This document shows positions 46,840-57,600 of a stretch of DNA of 64,000 nt, piece by piece (the stretch's first letter is position 1; the number at the start of each line of letters is the position of its first letter). The DNA comes from Pseudoips prasinana (taxonomy: Eukaryota; Arthropoda; Insecta; Lepidoptera; Nolidae), in contig OX621234.1 in NCBI GenBank assembly GCA_951640165.1, positions 3,787,001 to 3,851,000 of the forward strand, given 5' to 3'. The position numbers and the translations under genes were made by a program. The notes below the pieces were generated by a model, which made no database searches, was not told the origin of the DNA, and saw nothing but the letters and a program-made list of their open reading frames with translations.

Positions 46840-47095
46840 CTACATTTTACTATACGACTACGATAACTACGTTGTACTGAACGATTATGAGAAATACATT
46901 GTACTTTACAATTACGATAACTACATTGTACTGTACGACTATGAGATTTCTCATAGTCGTACAGTACAATGTAGTTATCGTTGTACTGTACGATTACGAG
47001 AAATACATTGTACTGTACTAGTACGATAACTGCATTGTACTATACTAGTACGATTACTACATTTGACTGTACGAATAGTTCTCGTACTCGTAGTA
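46840..47095. repeat. Minisatellite of about 26-30 bp with a perfect palindrome
   Basis: Units of the form acattgtact(g/a)tacga then ctacgataact repeat irregularly. At 46915-46980 two 32-base arms (cgataactacattgtactgt ...) are exactly complementary around tt. Confidence 0.85.
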
Positions 47096-47300
47096 GTTGC
47101 TCAGTTTTTTTCCGATTTTCTATTATTTTTTTTGCAGTTCTGTCAATGAGATCAGATACCAGTTTGTGCTAAAACTTACAGGTTTTATGTTCTTTCTATG
47201 AACCTAATTACATATAATTAATACATTATCTGTACAGAATAGTATAACATAGTTATTCCACATTCAATAACATCTGGAAATGTATTAAAGCATCGTGGTA

Positions 47301-47431
47301 CAGACGCCAGCACATCCAGCTACCCCAATCTGTCAAATTTCTTTTATAGATTTTCAACTTTATCACAAAAGCATAAGGTTCACATTCAAATGGGGAAATT
47401 TGACAGATTGGATTTGACAGATTGGGGTCTG
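47301..47431. mobile_element. 135-bp MITE, rearranged copy
   Basis: The left end is intact (TA flank). Near the right end the block atttgacagattgg is duplicated while the agcttgatgtgctggc part of the arm is missing. The terminal gtctg and TA remain. Confidence 0.8.
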
Positions 47432-47439
47432 TAACTATG

Positions 47440-48265
47440 TTTGGCGCTTAATGGTATCGATAATTTAGTATGTCTGCTTCAAGTCACTCTGTATTATGTG
47501 ATCTTGTGTACCTATATCTCACGGCATTTATACCACTGAGCCGTGCGTAGTATATACACTTAAAATATTACTAATCATGAAAACTCACATGTGTAAACTC
47601 TGGATAAATAATAATAATGATTACTATTATTATATAATAATTAATAAAAATATTATTATAATAATTATTAGAGACATTATTATTATTTTCTTCGTTTCTA
47701 TCTGAAGTAAGTATGTATGTATGTAGGTCCCCAATGCGAAGGGCATGTTGCGTAGAATACACATTTAATATAATTAAACTTTTCTTATATGTGGAAAATT
47801 TGTAGTTTAATTTTAAACAATACCTTTTACCTTTACTAGAATAAAAAGAGCAACTACCATCTGATCTTAAAACACGTGTTCTTTAATTCAAAAAGTACTC
47901 AATAGCCGTTCAACGGTTATGCCGTAGCTGCTATGTTCTAATAATATATTTACATTGTGATTATTTATTTAATTAGTGATTATCATTTTATTAATTACTA
48001 TAATAATTCTACATCTTAAAACTATTATTAATCGGTATTAGAATTTTAAAAAGTTGTCACTGATAGAAATATAAATAGGGTAGGAGAATTATTAAAGAGG
48101 CATTCTTTGTACGACGGTAGATGAGATTACTTTGTTCGATTAAATATTGTGTGTGGAAAACATCTCGGGAGTTTAAATGTGCAGAACCTTCGAGTGCGTA
48201 ATACACGACATATTACATTATCTGTCCACTGCTGGACATAGGACTCATCCAAAGGTTTGTATAGC
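47440..48265. other. Unassigned AT-rich sequence
   Basis: Contains simple (TAAT)n-like sequence at 47600-47690 and a (GTAT)n run at 47710-47725. No gene or recognised repeat. Confidence 0.4.
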
Positions 48266-48267
48266 GT

Positions 48268-48556
48268 TTCGTTTAAAATAAAAAAAATAAATAAAAAAGG
48301 TTTTTATTCACGTAGACTTTAAAAAAGCGTTTTTAAATAGTCAGAACATGTTTGTAGTAATATAGTTGTATACATTATTATTTCTAGTAACATAGATATT
48401 TGTATGAAAACATTTATAAAATTTATTTTATTATAGCATTGATATTTAGCTAGCTCGTATCCAGATATTGTCAAGAGTTTAAGTTTAATTATCTAGTTTA
48501 AGTCTAATATTTTTACTACATATTGTCAATGGTTTTGTCTATATTAAGGCATTTGG
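48268..48556 (-). repeat. Family H retroposon tail
   Basis: aaaataaaaaaaataaataa then aaaaggtttttattcacgta, as at 32917, ending near tgtctatattaaggc. Confidence 0.6.
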
Positions 48557-48629
48557 AGGGGTTGCCGTAGTGACCGCGCTTGGCATGGGAGTTGGCGACC
48601 GCAGGCAGGCGGTAGCTATTACACAGGTG

Positions 48630-49060
48630 GCGACGCTGCCCGACTACCTGGTGTATCCCCTAGTCACCTTTTAGGTCCTGTGAGTGACCTAAAAGGTGAC
48701 TAAGGGATACACCAGGTCCTATGAGTGACCTAAAAGGTGACTAGGGGATACACCAGGTCCTGTGAGTGACCTAAAAGGTGACTAGGGGATACACCAGGTC
48801 CTGTGTGTGACCTAAAAGGTGACTAGGGGATACACCAGGTCTTGTGCGTGACCTAAAAGGTGACTAGGGGATACACCAGGTCCTGTGAGTGACCTAAAAG
48901 GTGACTAGGGGATACACCAGGTCCTGTGAGTGACCTAAAAGGTGACTAGGGGATACACCAGGTCTTGTGCGTGACCTAAAAGGTGACTAGGGGATACACC
49001 AGGTCCTGTGAGTGACCTAAAAGGTGACTAGGGGATACACCAGGTAGTCGGGCACTTCAC
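48630..49060. repeat. Foldback element with an internal 41-bp tandem array
   Basis: The left arm gcccgactacctggtgtatc ... cttttaggtc is the complement of the right end ggatacaccaggtagtcggg. Between them the right-arm unit (ctgtgagtgacctaaaaggt then gactaggggatacaccaggtc, 41 bp) is repeated about nine times with single-base variants. Only one inverted copy exists, at the left. Confidence 0.9.
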
Positions 49061-49164
49061 TGCGGCGTGGCTCTGTTATTCTTCTGGACCGGAAACCACG
49101 CGGCTAAACATATAGGGAAGCAGTTTCCGAGATGGTTACTTCAAGTAAGTATTTATAATATAAT

Positions 49165-49675
49165 ATCCTTGGCCATTATTCACACATGACCATCTGATCC
49201 CTAACTAAGCAGAGCTTGTACTATGGAAACCAGATAACTGATATACTACATAATATATTACTTTTCTTTTGTACCTATATACAGGCGTGAGTCTATGTTC
49301 ACGCTTGTCTCCCAGAGGGGTAGGCAGAGACAACGGACTTCCATTTGTCACGATCCTTGCACACCTCTTTCGCTTCGTTCACTGACATTATATTCTTCAT
49401 ACATGCTCGCCGGTTTACGGTACTTCTGACCTGACCTTTCTTGAGTACGTCTCCGATTTGATCAGAGAATCTTCTACGAGGTCTTCCCCTTTCGGTTGAT
49501 CCAGTTCTTTTGTAAATTCATACTTATAATAGATAATTACACCCAGAGTCAGGACAAACAGACATGTCCATGCACACAAATATCATTCCTGGGTGGGAAT
49601 CGAATCCACGATATGTGGCGTGTAAGGTAAGCAGTTATCTACCAACCACGTCCACCGGCTCGTCAAATTAGTGTT
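49165..49675 (-). mobile_element. SINE-B copy interrupted by a LINE 3' end
   Basis: Tail (gaccatctgatccctaacta ... gatatactacataatatatt) and head (cctgggtgggaatcgaatcc ... ccggctcgtc) are separated by a LINE fragment at 49279-49512. Confidence 0.75.
49279..49512 (-). mobile_element. LINE 3' end inserted in SINE-B
   Basis: Complement of 17500-17720 (caggcgtgagtctatgttca ... gatcagagaatcttctacga). Same LINE family as at 17298 and 20780. Confidence 0.75.
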
Positions 49676-49843
49676 ATTTTCTATTGCGCTTTGTAGTCAA
49701 ACTTTCTGAGCAATCCGACTACTAAACCATAAATGTTTTTTTTTTAAAGGTTCGTACGGGTATCGATTCCGCTACCTCCCCGCACGAAGGACCAACCGAT
49801 ATACTTCATGTAAATACAGGTTTTTGTTCTATTTTATTTATTA

Positions 49844-50155
49844 CTAGCTGTGCCCGCGACTTCGTCCGCGTGTTAATTAGTTTATTTCGTTTATCTTGTA
49901 AAATAAAAGACTTTTTCTAAAATAAAAGTAGCCTAAGTTACTCCTTATTACATCAGCTACCTGCCAATAAAAGTCCCGTCAAAATCGGACCAGCCATTTC
50001 AGAGATTAGCCGGAACAAACAGACAGACAGACAGACAAAAATTGTAAAAAATGTCATTTTGGTGTATTTACCGTATATATATTCATATTAATGTAGTAAA
50101 ATCCGGTTATTTCAATATTGCAAACAGACACTCCAATTTTATTTATTTGTATAGA
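49844..50155 (-). mobile_element. Non-autonomous Helitron, GCCCGCGACTTCGTCCGCG subtype
   Basis: CTAG at 49844 (A before) and the TC complement at 50154-50155 (T after). Hairpin cgcg-acttcgtc-cgcg near the 3' end. A (CAGA)n block at 50018-50035. Confidence 0.85.
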
Positions 50156-50568
50156 TCAACAAGTTGGGTCGCATAACAATACCTACATTTTTACGGATTC
50201 ACACCGAAATGAAAAACCATCCTGCCCGAGCGACTGGTTTACACCATTTCATTTCACCTGTACCTAGTAGTTTGCGCGGCTTACGAGCAATTCGTACGTC
50301 ACAGCCTTATTTAAGTTTACACAGTCGTATATATAAGTTTGTGTTAATGCTGGTTTGTAACAAAGAACAAGTTATTTTATCTCGCACCTGTTCCAAATTC
50401 GACCATTACTTAAGATTTTATTGTCGAAGACTGTAGACGTCGAAGACTGACAATATTAATCTGTTCTCACTTTTGACACTCAGTTTGTCATCTCTTTTTA
50501 GTTTGTCAGTGTCTCCAAAGCATGGTACCTTGTGGGTGTAATGTATTTTTAATAAAATAGTTTACTTC

Positions 50569-50573
<5 letters not shown>

Positions 50574-50601
<28 letters not shown>
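50574..50601. repeat. (TA)n microsatellite
   Basis: About 14 TA units, next to the SINE-B tail. A second (TA)n run is at 50842-50866, beyond the SINE head. Confidence 0.9.
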
Positions 50602-50602
<1 letters not shown>

Positions 50603-50605
<3 letters not shown>

Positions 50606-50835
50606 ATATCCTGGGACAAACTAAACAAAGCTTGTACTATGGAAATCAGATAACTGATATATTACATATACTACTTTTCTTATGTAAATACATACTCATA
50701 TAGATAATTACACCCAGACACAGGACAATTACATGTTCATGCACACAAATATTTGTCCTGGGTGGGAATCGAACCCACGAAAAGCGTGGCGTGAAAAGCA
50801 AGCATTTGCCAACCACGCCAAAAGGCCCGTCATAC
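50603..50835 (-). mobile_element. SINE-B, complete copy
   Basis: Tail gggacaaactaaacaaagct, centre ataattacacccagacacag, tRNA-like head with B-box complement GGGAATCGAACCC and an A-box region tttgccaaccacgcc. Confidence 0.8.
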
Positions 50836-51452
50836 GTCATCGTATATATATATATATATATATATAAAATATTAGCTTTTTACACTCCTCCAGATGGAGA
50901 AGGAGTGTAAAGAGCTAATAACTTTAACTGTTCCAAATTCCATACTCCTACTTTCACTTGCTTGTTTGTAAAAAGGGATACAAAGTTTTTGCTTCACGTA
51001 TTAATATTATGAGACCATCTGTATTTGTATGTTTGATATGTGAGATACAAAAAATCGCTTTTTCTTTGGCCAAAGAATTAGTTTAACTATACAACGTGGT
51101 AATGCAGCCAGTCTTCTGGGCACGTTTTCTCATGACCTCGATTCGGAGGAATGCTACGACGCCATCTGTAGTTAGTTGTAATTTATTTATGTATATACTT
51201 TTTCGTAGATTTAGTTTTTCTATCAATTAATTAAGTAAATGTTTCAATGTCAGATTAGTTATTAGTTTGTAAATAAATAAACTGTTTTAATAATATATTA
51301 ATAAAAGTTACTATGTATTAAATGAACATAAAGGATCTACAAAAATCTGTAATTATTCTAGATTGATTTACGTTAATCAATATATCAGCCGAATGACGTC
51401 CACTGCTGGTCAAAGTCCTCCACTACACTAAGTAGTCGTGTCCATCATTAAG

Positions 51453-51555
51453 AGCCGCTTTCAAGGTTAGAATTAAACGCGATCAATGGTCGCTAAACTC
51501 AGTTACAGGAAGCGGAACCGAGTTTAGCGTCAATTTTAACGGTTAAATCGGCTCT
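51453..51555. repeat. Imperfect foldback
   Basis: aagagccgctttcaaggtta ... tcgctaaactcagtt pairs with accgagtttagcg ... ggttaaatcggctct. Old or diverged MITE-like structure. Confidence 0.55.
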
Positions 51556-51843
51556 AAGAAGGATATGCTAGAATCGCCACGCAGACGTGTTGGCAATCGA
51601 CGTATGATGGTCATAGTATACTGAGAGAGCTGCCGCCCGATCTCTGGGCATGGAACTCCTCTCTATATGATAGACAATTCCGCTGTGTATTCGCTTGCAA
51701 TGTTTAGTGGAGGCCTTTGTCCAGTGGGTGTAATTTGGCTGCCATTATGAAATTGACGCGTGAAACGACAGACAGCCATGCTTTCTCCAAGATTTAAGCT
51801 GCCCAGGCCTGACTACAGTCTACACGTCCTGTAAGCCTGAGAG

Positions 51844-51890
51844 AGACCGCGACGAATAAAGCTGTATTCCCGCTTTATTCGTCGCGGTCT
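51844..51890. repeat. Perfect 19-bp inverted repeat
   Basis: agaccgcgacgaataaagc and its exact complement, 9-base spacer. Confidence 0.85.
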
Positions 51891-52484
51891 TTAAAAAATT
51901 GGCATCTCATTTGGAGTGCTGATGGTAAGTCATTGTTGTTTATAAAATTGGGGTAGATTTTTGGAGTCGAATGCAATATGCGTTGACACTCTGGTTCCAT
52001 TGAACTATCTTCGGGATCTCGGAACGCTGCTGCAGCTTCAGACCTCGACGCGGTGAAAATATGCTGACGTTACAGGTATTATATTGCAGGATTGTGTGCG
52101 CAATGTTTATTCTCTGACTCTCATAATCCGAGGGGACGAATTTACGACGGGGATGATCAGGGAGAGGACAGACAGCTCAACGTGCCCTCTGAGGTACAGG
52201 CGTATAACTTCTATTTCCGGGCTGCAAACGGGTGTATGAATTCAAATTCAAAATTCATTTATACCGTAAAATGTTACATTTATATGGAATCGTCAATTTT
52301 TTTACCCTACCGCGCAGTGCATAGCGTGGCAGCTGTGCAGAGTGCATGACTGAGAAACACAGCCAAAAAACTTAAGAATCCTTTCTTAAAAGAAATTTTA
52401 CTTATAAGATTAATTGCATATTTTTATGTGCGTTGACTTAGATCAACTCAATCCCAAGCACTATAATATATATAATATAATATA

Positions 52485-52723
52485 TAATATCTAGGGACAA
52501 TATCACACAGATCACCCTAGCCCCAAACTAAGCAAAGCTTGTACTATGGGTACCAGACGACGATATACATACTTATATAGATAGATAAATACTTAAATAC
52601 ATAGAAAACATCCATGACTCGGAAACAAATATTCGTGCTCATCACACAAATATTTGCACTTACCGGGATTCGAACCCAGGACCACCAGCTTCGTAGGCAG
52701 TAGCACTACCAACTAGGCTACTG
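52485..52723 (-). mobile_element. SINE-A, nearly complete
   Basis: Tail to head in minus orientation. The outer edge of the head (ggtgaccgtc) is missing. Confidence 0.83.
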
Positions 52724-52934
52724 TACAATCAGAACTTTTGTAACATGCCCTGCTATGCAATTTGTCTTTGCAGTGGAGGGGGTGCAGCGTACCACCTTTG
52801 AACTTAACCGAGTTCTTTAGCCGCCAGTCGTCCGTTGGTCATCGGCGAGCCGAGCGTCGCCCTTTCATTTACATAAACATAGACCTACAGATGTCACGAC
52901 AATGCACCACAAACTTAACAAATCTTTTTTTTAG

Positions 52935-53452
52935 GGTTCCGTAGTCAAATGGCAAAAACTGAGAGCTGTACTGTTGAAACTTGGTAAGTAGATGTATTCT
53001 GAGAACCGCTTTTAGATTTTTACATAAAAATAGAAAAATAATAATAATTGAGGGGGGTCGCCATACATGGAACTGAAACTCAAAAAAAATTTTTTCATCA
53101 TACCCATACATGTGGGGTGTCTATAGATAGGTCTTCAAAAATAATATTGAGGTTTCTAATATAATTTTATTCTAATCTGAATACTTTGCGCGAGAGACAC
53201 TTCCAAAGTGATAAATGAGTGACCCCCCCCTGTAACTTCTAAAATAAGAGAATGATAAAACTAATAAAAATATATGATGTACATTACTATGTAAACTAAC
53301 AATGAAAATTGGTTTGAACGTAATCTAGCAAATAGTTTTTTTTTAATACGTCATAAATCGTAAACCGCAATTTGATATCATTTAATCAACTGTTATACTT
53401 GCTGCTACGGAACCCCTTCATGGGCGAGTCCAACTCGCACTTGTCCGGTTTT
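52935..53452 (+). repeat. Family G repeat, internally shortened
   Basis: agggttccgtagtcaaatgg to cgcacttgtccggtttttca. The TCTG/TCCG-rich part near the start is deleted. Confidence 0.7.
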
Positions 53453-53574
53453 TCATGTCTCCTTGAGTTATGTCCGAACTCGTAGAACAAAAGTTGTTGC
53501 TTTTGATGTTAGCGACCTAGTCCTGTCAGGTTGTTGGTATTTTACAAGTACCTAACCCTGTTGAATATTCTTTA

Positions 53575-53911
53575 TTATTTGTAATAATAATGTCCTCCGA
53601 ATTACGGCCACGGCAGCCAGCCCCAATGGAGACTAGCCAAGCGTAGAAAATATTATAGTGCCCAAGTGTGAGCGGAAACACAGGGGCACTTTCTATTCCA
53701 TCACTCTCATGGTTCGATGGGACGACTAGCGACACGGCCGGAAAAAGGTCATGTACAGGACCGACGGCTTTACGTGTTCTCCCAGACTTCGGGCTGATAC
53801 TGGGAAAGGAAAAATCCTAATATCACTTTTTTCCCGACCAGGGATTTGAACCCGGGACCTCATTATCTGCGATTGAATATGCTACCGCTACCGCCAAACC
53901 AACGAGGCATT
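53575..53911 (-). mobile_element. SINE-F, complete copy
   Basis: The head at the right (gggatttgaacccgggacct ... accgctaccgccaaacc) is a tRNA-like complement. The centre has caggaccgacggctttacgt, and the tail at the left is atgtcctccgaattacggcc. A second copy is at 56157-56485. Confidence 0.75.
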
Positions 53912-54708
53912 TCTAATACCGTATGCCCACTTATCAAAGCGTAAAGCTGTTGTTTCCATTCTAGCTTTCCATAGACGCCTCGGGTATATAAAAATTTATC
54001 TTTACCGCTTAGTTAGAAGTGTTTAGCCAAGCGTTGCAGCTCGCTTTCTTTTAATAATATCGATCTATCTCATTAATATTCACGGCTTTTCACAAAGTCT
54101 AGTCGCAACGGCTGGACTATTCTAGAAACCTGTGATTTGTTGTCTAGTGTATAATTTATTCATTAGATTCTGGCGTCGTCATATCGGATACTAGCTGTAC
54201 TATATTTTACGTAGGTCTACATACAACATGTCAGGCCAACTTTATTGTTCTAGTTGCGATCGAGTATATAAAACTATGTTTGGTCTAGCTAGCCATTTAA
54301 GGGCACACCAAAAAAAGTGATTTCGAAGGGTCGCCGTTATCGAAATCAATAAGAAGGACTATATAAACATACATATTTTATTTGGCGGGACTAGCCCCTC
54401 CCTCTTACCCACCACTGCAACACCTGTAAGCCAGGATCAACATTGGCACACAATGAAATGACACTGAGCGGTGAAGCTCAGGCATGTCCCGGGGAATCAC
54501 TTTAACTGTCTTGGATCCCGCTACGAATTTAATCAGAAAGTCAAAAAAGGAGGAGTTAGAAAATGAATAGTTCCACTTCCCTCCAGAGCAAAGCCGGAGA
54601 CAGAATGATGTAAAGAGGCTATAGCCTCATAAAATGATATATAAACATACATATATATTTTCATGGGCATTGTAACGAAACGGTTTGAAATACGGAGAAA
54701 TCATGTCA

Positions 54709-55030
54709 TCATCATCAATAACGTATCATTCGAAAGACGCCCACCGCTGGACAAAGGCCTCCTCCAAAGATTGCGCTATCCGCATCCAACCACTTTCAGC
54801 GACCCTCACAATCTTGTGGGCTGCCCACGCTACGTCTTCCGTTTCGTGGTCGCCACTAGAGAACTTTTGTACCCCAGCGGGCATGGGCCCTACGAGATAT
54901 GTGCCCTGCCCACTGCCACTTCAGCTTGGTAATTCTTCGGGCTATGTCGGTTACTTTGGTTCCCCTGCGGATTCAGCATTTCTAATTCGATCTAGCATTG
55001 AAACCACAAGCATAGCCCTAGCTAAATATA
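54709..55030 (-). pseudogene. LINE reverse transcriptase C-terminal fragment
   Basis: On the minus strand the frame reads VTDIARRITKLKWQWAGHIS then RRAHARWGTKVL before a stop, followed by RPRNGRRSVG. This is the HIARR-type C-terminus of a common insect LINE. Several stops and frameshifts follow. It ends with a (TGA)n-like tail at 54709. Confidence 0.75.
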
Positions 55031-55037
55031 TGTATTT

Positions 55038-55272
55038 AGATCATCATCATATCAGCCGAAAGACGTCCACTGCTGGACGAAGGCCTCCCCCAAAGATCTC
55101 CACAATTGCCGGTCTTGCGCAATCCGCATCCAGCGGCCCGCACAAGATCTACGGTCCATCTTGTAGGAGGCCTGCCCACGCTGCGTCTTCCGGTTCGTGG
55201 TCGCCACTCGAGAACCTTTCTGCCCCAGCGGCCGTCGCGGTCGGCTCTACGAGCTATGTGCCCTGCCCACTG
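55038..55272 (-). pseudogene. LINE reverse transcriptase C-terminal fragment, second copy
   Basis: Minus strand: QWAGHIARRADRDGRWGRKV then LEWRPRTGRRSVGRPPTRWT and LWRSLGEAFVQQWTSFG, with the family's 3' (ATG)n tail at 55038. Less decayed than its neighbour and in the same orientation. Confidence 0.8.
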
Positions 55273-55369
55273 TATTTAGATAAATATAAAAAATAATACT
55301 GTTGAATTGAGAAACTTCTTCTCCTTGAAAACGGTTAAAAAGAAAAGCATGCAGGGAGCATTTATTAAT

Positions 55370-55482
55370 ATATATATAATGACAGTAAACGAGACAAAAG
55401 CGATGCGCAAAATTAGTGACAATTGGAAATCCTTTGTCTGTGTCTGCCGACTCCTGTCCGGGAAATAGGCGTATAGACTCAC
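55370..55482 (+). repeat. LINE 3' end fragment
   Basis: atgacagtaaacgagacaaa ... tagactcacgcctt is a diverged copy of the 17580-17700 LINE tail. Confidence 0.6.
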
Positions 55483-55496
55483 GCCTTGATTAAATG

Positions 55497-55638
55497 ATAG
55501 CAAATTGCGGTTTACGATTTATGACGTATTAAAAAAAAACTATTTGCTAGATCACGTTCAAACCAATTTTCATTGTTAGTTTACATAGTAATGTACATCA
55601 TATATTTTTATTAGTTTTATCATTCTCTTATTTTAGAA
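55497..55638 (-). repeat. Family G fragment
   Basis: Complement of 53280-53390 (gcggtttacgatttatgacg ... atgtacatcatata). Confidence 0.7.
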
Positions 55639-55737
55639 AGATGAATCCGTAGAATCACCAATAAAAATAAACTTATATTTAAGTTTTCATTTCATGTAAC
55701 TCTATCTTGCTGTCTGGCTATCGGTAAAGAATAGCAC

Positions 55738-55893
55738 CACCCCATTTAATACCGTGGGGGCGTAGAAATCGAGCCGAGGGAATATCTCCCTGAGAACGGG
55801 CAGCTGCGACTCTCTGTGTACTATGACCATCATACTGTGATCGCCAACCCGTCTGCCAAGCGTGGCGATGCCATATTCCACATCCTTCCAAAA
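55738..55893 (+). repeat. LINE 3' end, family D fragment
   Basis: caccccatttaataccgtgg ... gatcgccaacccgtctgcca, as at 25533 and 33446. The terminal block is lost. Confidence 0.5.
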
Positions 55894-55899
55894 GATAAT

Positions 55900-56150
55900 A
55901 ACAATATGTAGGGTACAATGTCACACAGATCATCCTAGCTCCAAACTAAGCAAAGCTTGTACTATGTGTACCAGGCGACGATATACATACTTATATAGAT
56001 AGATAAATGCTTATATACATAAAAAACATCCATGACTCGGAAACAAATATTCGTGCTCATCACACAAATATTTGCACTTACCGGGATTCGAACCCAGGAC
56101 CACCAGCTTCGTAGGCAGGAGCACTACCAACTAAGCTACGGCGACCGTCA
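55900..56150 (-). mobile_element. SINE-A, complete copy
   Basis: Full minus-strand copy ending ctacggcgaccgtca, directly followed by an AAT run and a SINE-F copy. Confidence 0.87.
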
Positions 56151-56156
56151 ATAATA

Positions 56157-56485
56157 ATAATAATGTCCTCCTAGCCGGCCAGTCTCAGTAAAGCTTAGCC
56201 ATCTGCGCGGGACATATAGTGGTAAAGTGTGTGCGCAACCACAGGAGCATTTTCTATTCCATCACTCTCATGATCCGATGGGACGCCTAGAGACACCACC
56301 GGAAAAAGGTCAGGTACAGGACCGACGGTTTTACGTGCTCTCCGAGGCACGGGGGTATAATACCGCCGACTCCCAGACTTCGGGCTGATGCTGAGAAATT
56401 TTTCTTTTTACAGAAAAGTCACAAAATGACTTTTTGGCCGGACCCGGGATTTGAACCCAGGACCTCGTTTTCGATCATACTGCGA
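56157..56485 (-). mobile_element. SINE-F, complete copy
   Basis: Tail (atgtcctcctagccggccag), centre (caggaccgacggttttacgt, tctccgaggcacgggggtat) and tRNA-like head (cccgggatttgaacccagga). Confidence 0.75.
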
Positions 56486-56753
56486 TGCCATATCCCTCCA
56501 AATGATAGAAGCAACTCCATTGTAGAAATGTTTTGAAGGAAGGAAGACCTTTGTCCAGCTATTCTGCCGTTATAATGAACTCTAAATATCTATAAAATAC
56601 ATAAATAGTCGCCTTTAGTAAGCGCCAACTTTCCATGCGTCTACTTTTCAACAAAGTCCACTCGATACCTTTGGCGAGAGGTAAACAACCACTCAAGTTT
56701 GTAGACGAGAGTGGGTGTTTGAATACAATAGAGAACTAAACAAAGGACGGATT

Positions 56754-57095
56754 TAATGTCCTGGGACATGATTCACACACGGCCATCTGTTTCCAAACTA
56801 AGCTGATCTTGTACTATGGAAACCAGATAACTGATATCACACTAATATTATAAAGGTGAATGTTTGTGAGTGTGTATGTTTGTTACTTCTTCACGCAAAA
56901 ACTACCGAACGGATTTTGATGATACTTTGTAGCAATATAGCTTATATATCCGAATAACATATATAGCTATAATTTATAAAGTTTAAAGCGGGTATAACCG
57001 CGGGGCACAGCTATTACTACATATACTTGTATTCTTTTGTAAATACATACTTATATAGATAATTACACCCAGACTCAGGACAAAAATATCTGTCT
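56754..57095 (-). mobile_element. SINE-B copy interrupted by a Helitron
   Basis: Tail 56754-56836 and centre 57015-57095. The join ctgata + tactacata equals the uninterrupted sequence at about 49231-49245. The head is mostly missing. Confidence 0.75.
56837..57014 (+). mobile_element. Short Helitron inside SINE-B
   Basis: TCACACTAATATTATAAAGG (A before) to GGTATAACCGCGGGGCACAGCTAT (T after). The terminal CTAG is altered to CTAT. The same family with an intact CTAG is at 57601-57775. Confidence 0.8.
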
Positions 57096-57163
57096 AAACC
57101 ATAAAAGTCGGTAAGTAACTTACCGAATTATTATTACAGTACGTGTTCGTTTTGCAACAGGTT

Positions 57164-57298
57164 CAGACGGCAGCACATCCAGCTATCCCAATCTGTCGAA
57201 TGTCTTTTATAGATTTTCAACTTTATCACAAAAGCATAAGGTTCACTTTCAATTGGGAACATTTGACAGATTGGGGTAGCTTGATGTGCTGGCGTCTG
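57164..57298. mobile_element. 135-bp TA-target MITE
   Basis: The left end is slightly mutated (cagacggcagc, flank TT); the right end is intact with TA. Confidence 0.83.
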
Positions 57299-57600
57299 TA
57301 CCTAATATTGGTTTCAAATCACGAGTCGGGCCAACAAGTGATTTCTGAAAGGGAATTTTCTGTTAAGAAAATTTCTCAGTACGAAGTACGGGTGGTGGGG
57401 GTGGTGTATTCCCGTATTCTGTAGAGCAACTAAATCCGTCAGTCCTGTTCCTAACCTCTTTCTGGTTTTGCCGACTTCATAATGATTCAGTTGTACTACA
57501 AAACCCGTTTAGGTGTGAGTAACAAACATCAAACATCCTCCCCAAAGCTCCCGTTTCCTTAATACCTACTTCTTAAGAACTATGTTATTTTTATTTAATA

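Larger units (their letters stand above)
40811..47300. other. Repeat-poor AT-rich region, possible extended 3' UTR or non-coding transcript
   Basis: About 6.5 kb in which I recognise none of the SINE, Helitron or LINE families that fill the rest of the window, apart from a 135-bp MITE at 44024-44158. It contains a minisatellite (about 44876-45055), an inverted repeat (46335-46450) and a perfect 66-bp palindrome (46915-46980), described separately. No reading frame here looks like a protein gene. Avoidance of insertions next to a developmental regulator suggests functional sequence, but that is inference. Confidence 0.4.

Noticed and set aside
48660..49045. CRISPR-like regular array
   Set aside because: The 41-bp units are contiguous with no unique spacers, and the context is eukaryotic; it is a tandem repeat inside a foldback element.
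54685..55296. 203-codon plus-strand open frame
   Set aside because: It is the antisense of two adjacent LINE polymerase C-terminal fragments (HIARR-type motif on the minus strand), so it is a shadow and not a gene.
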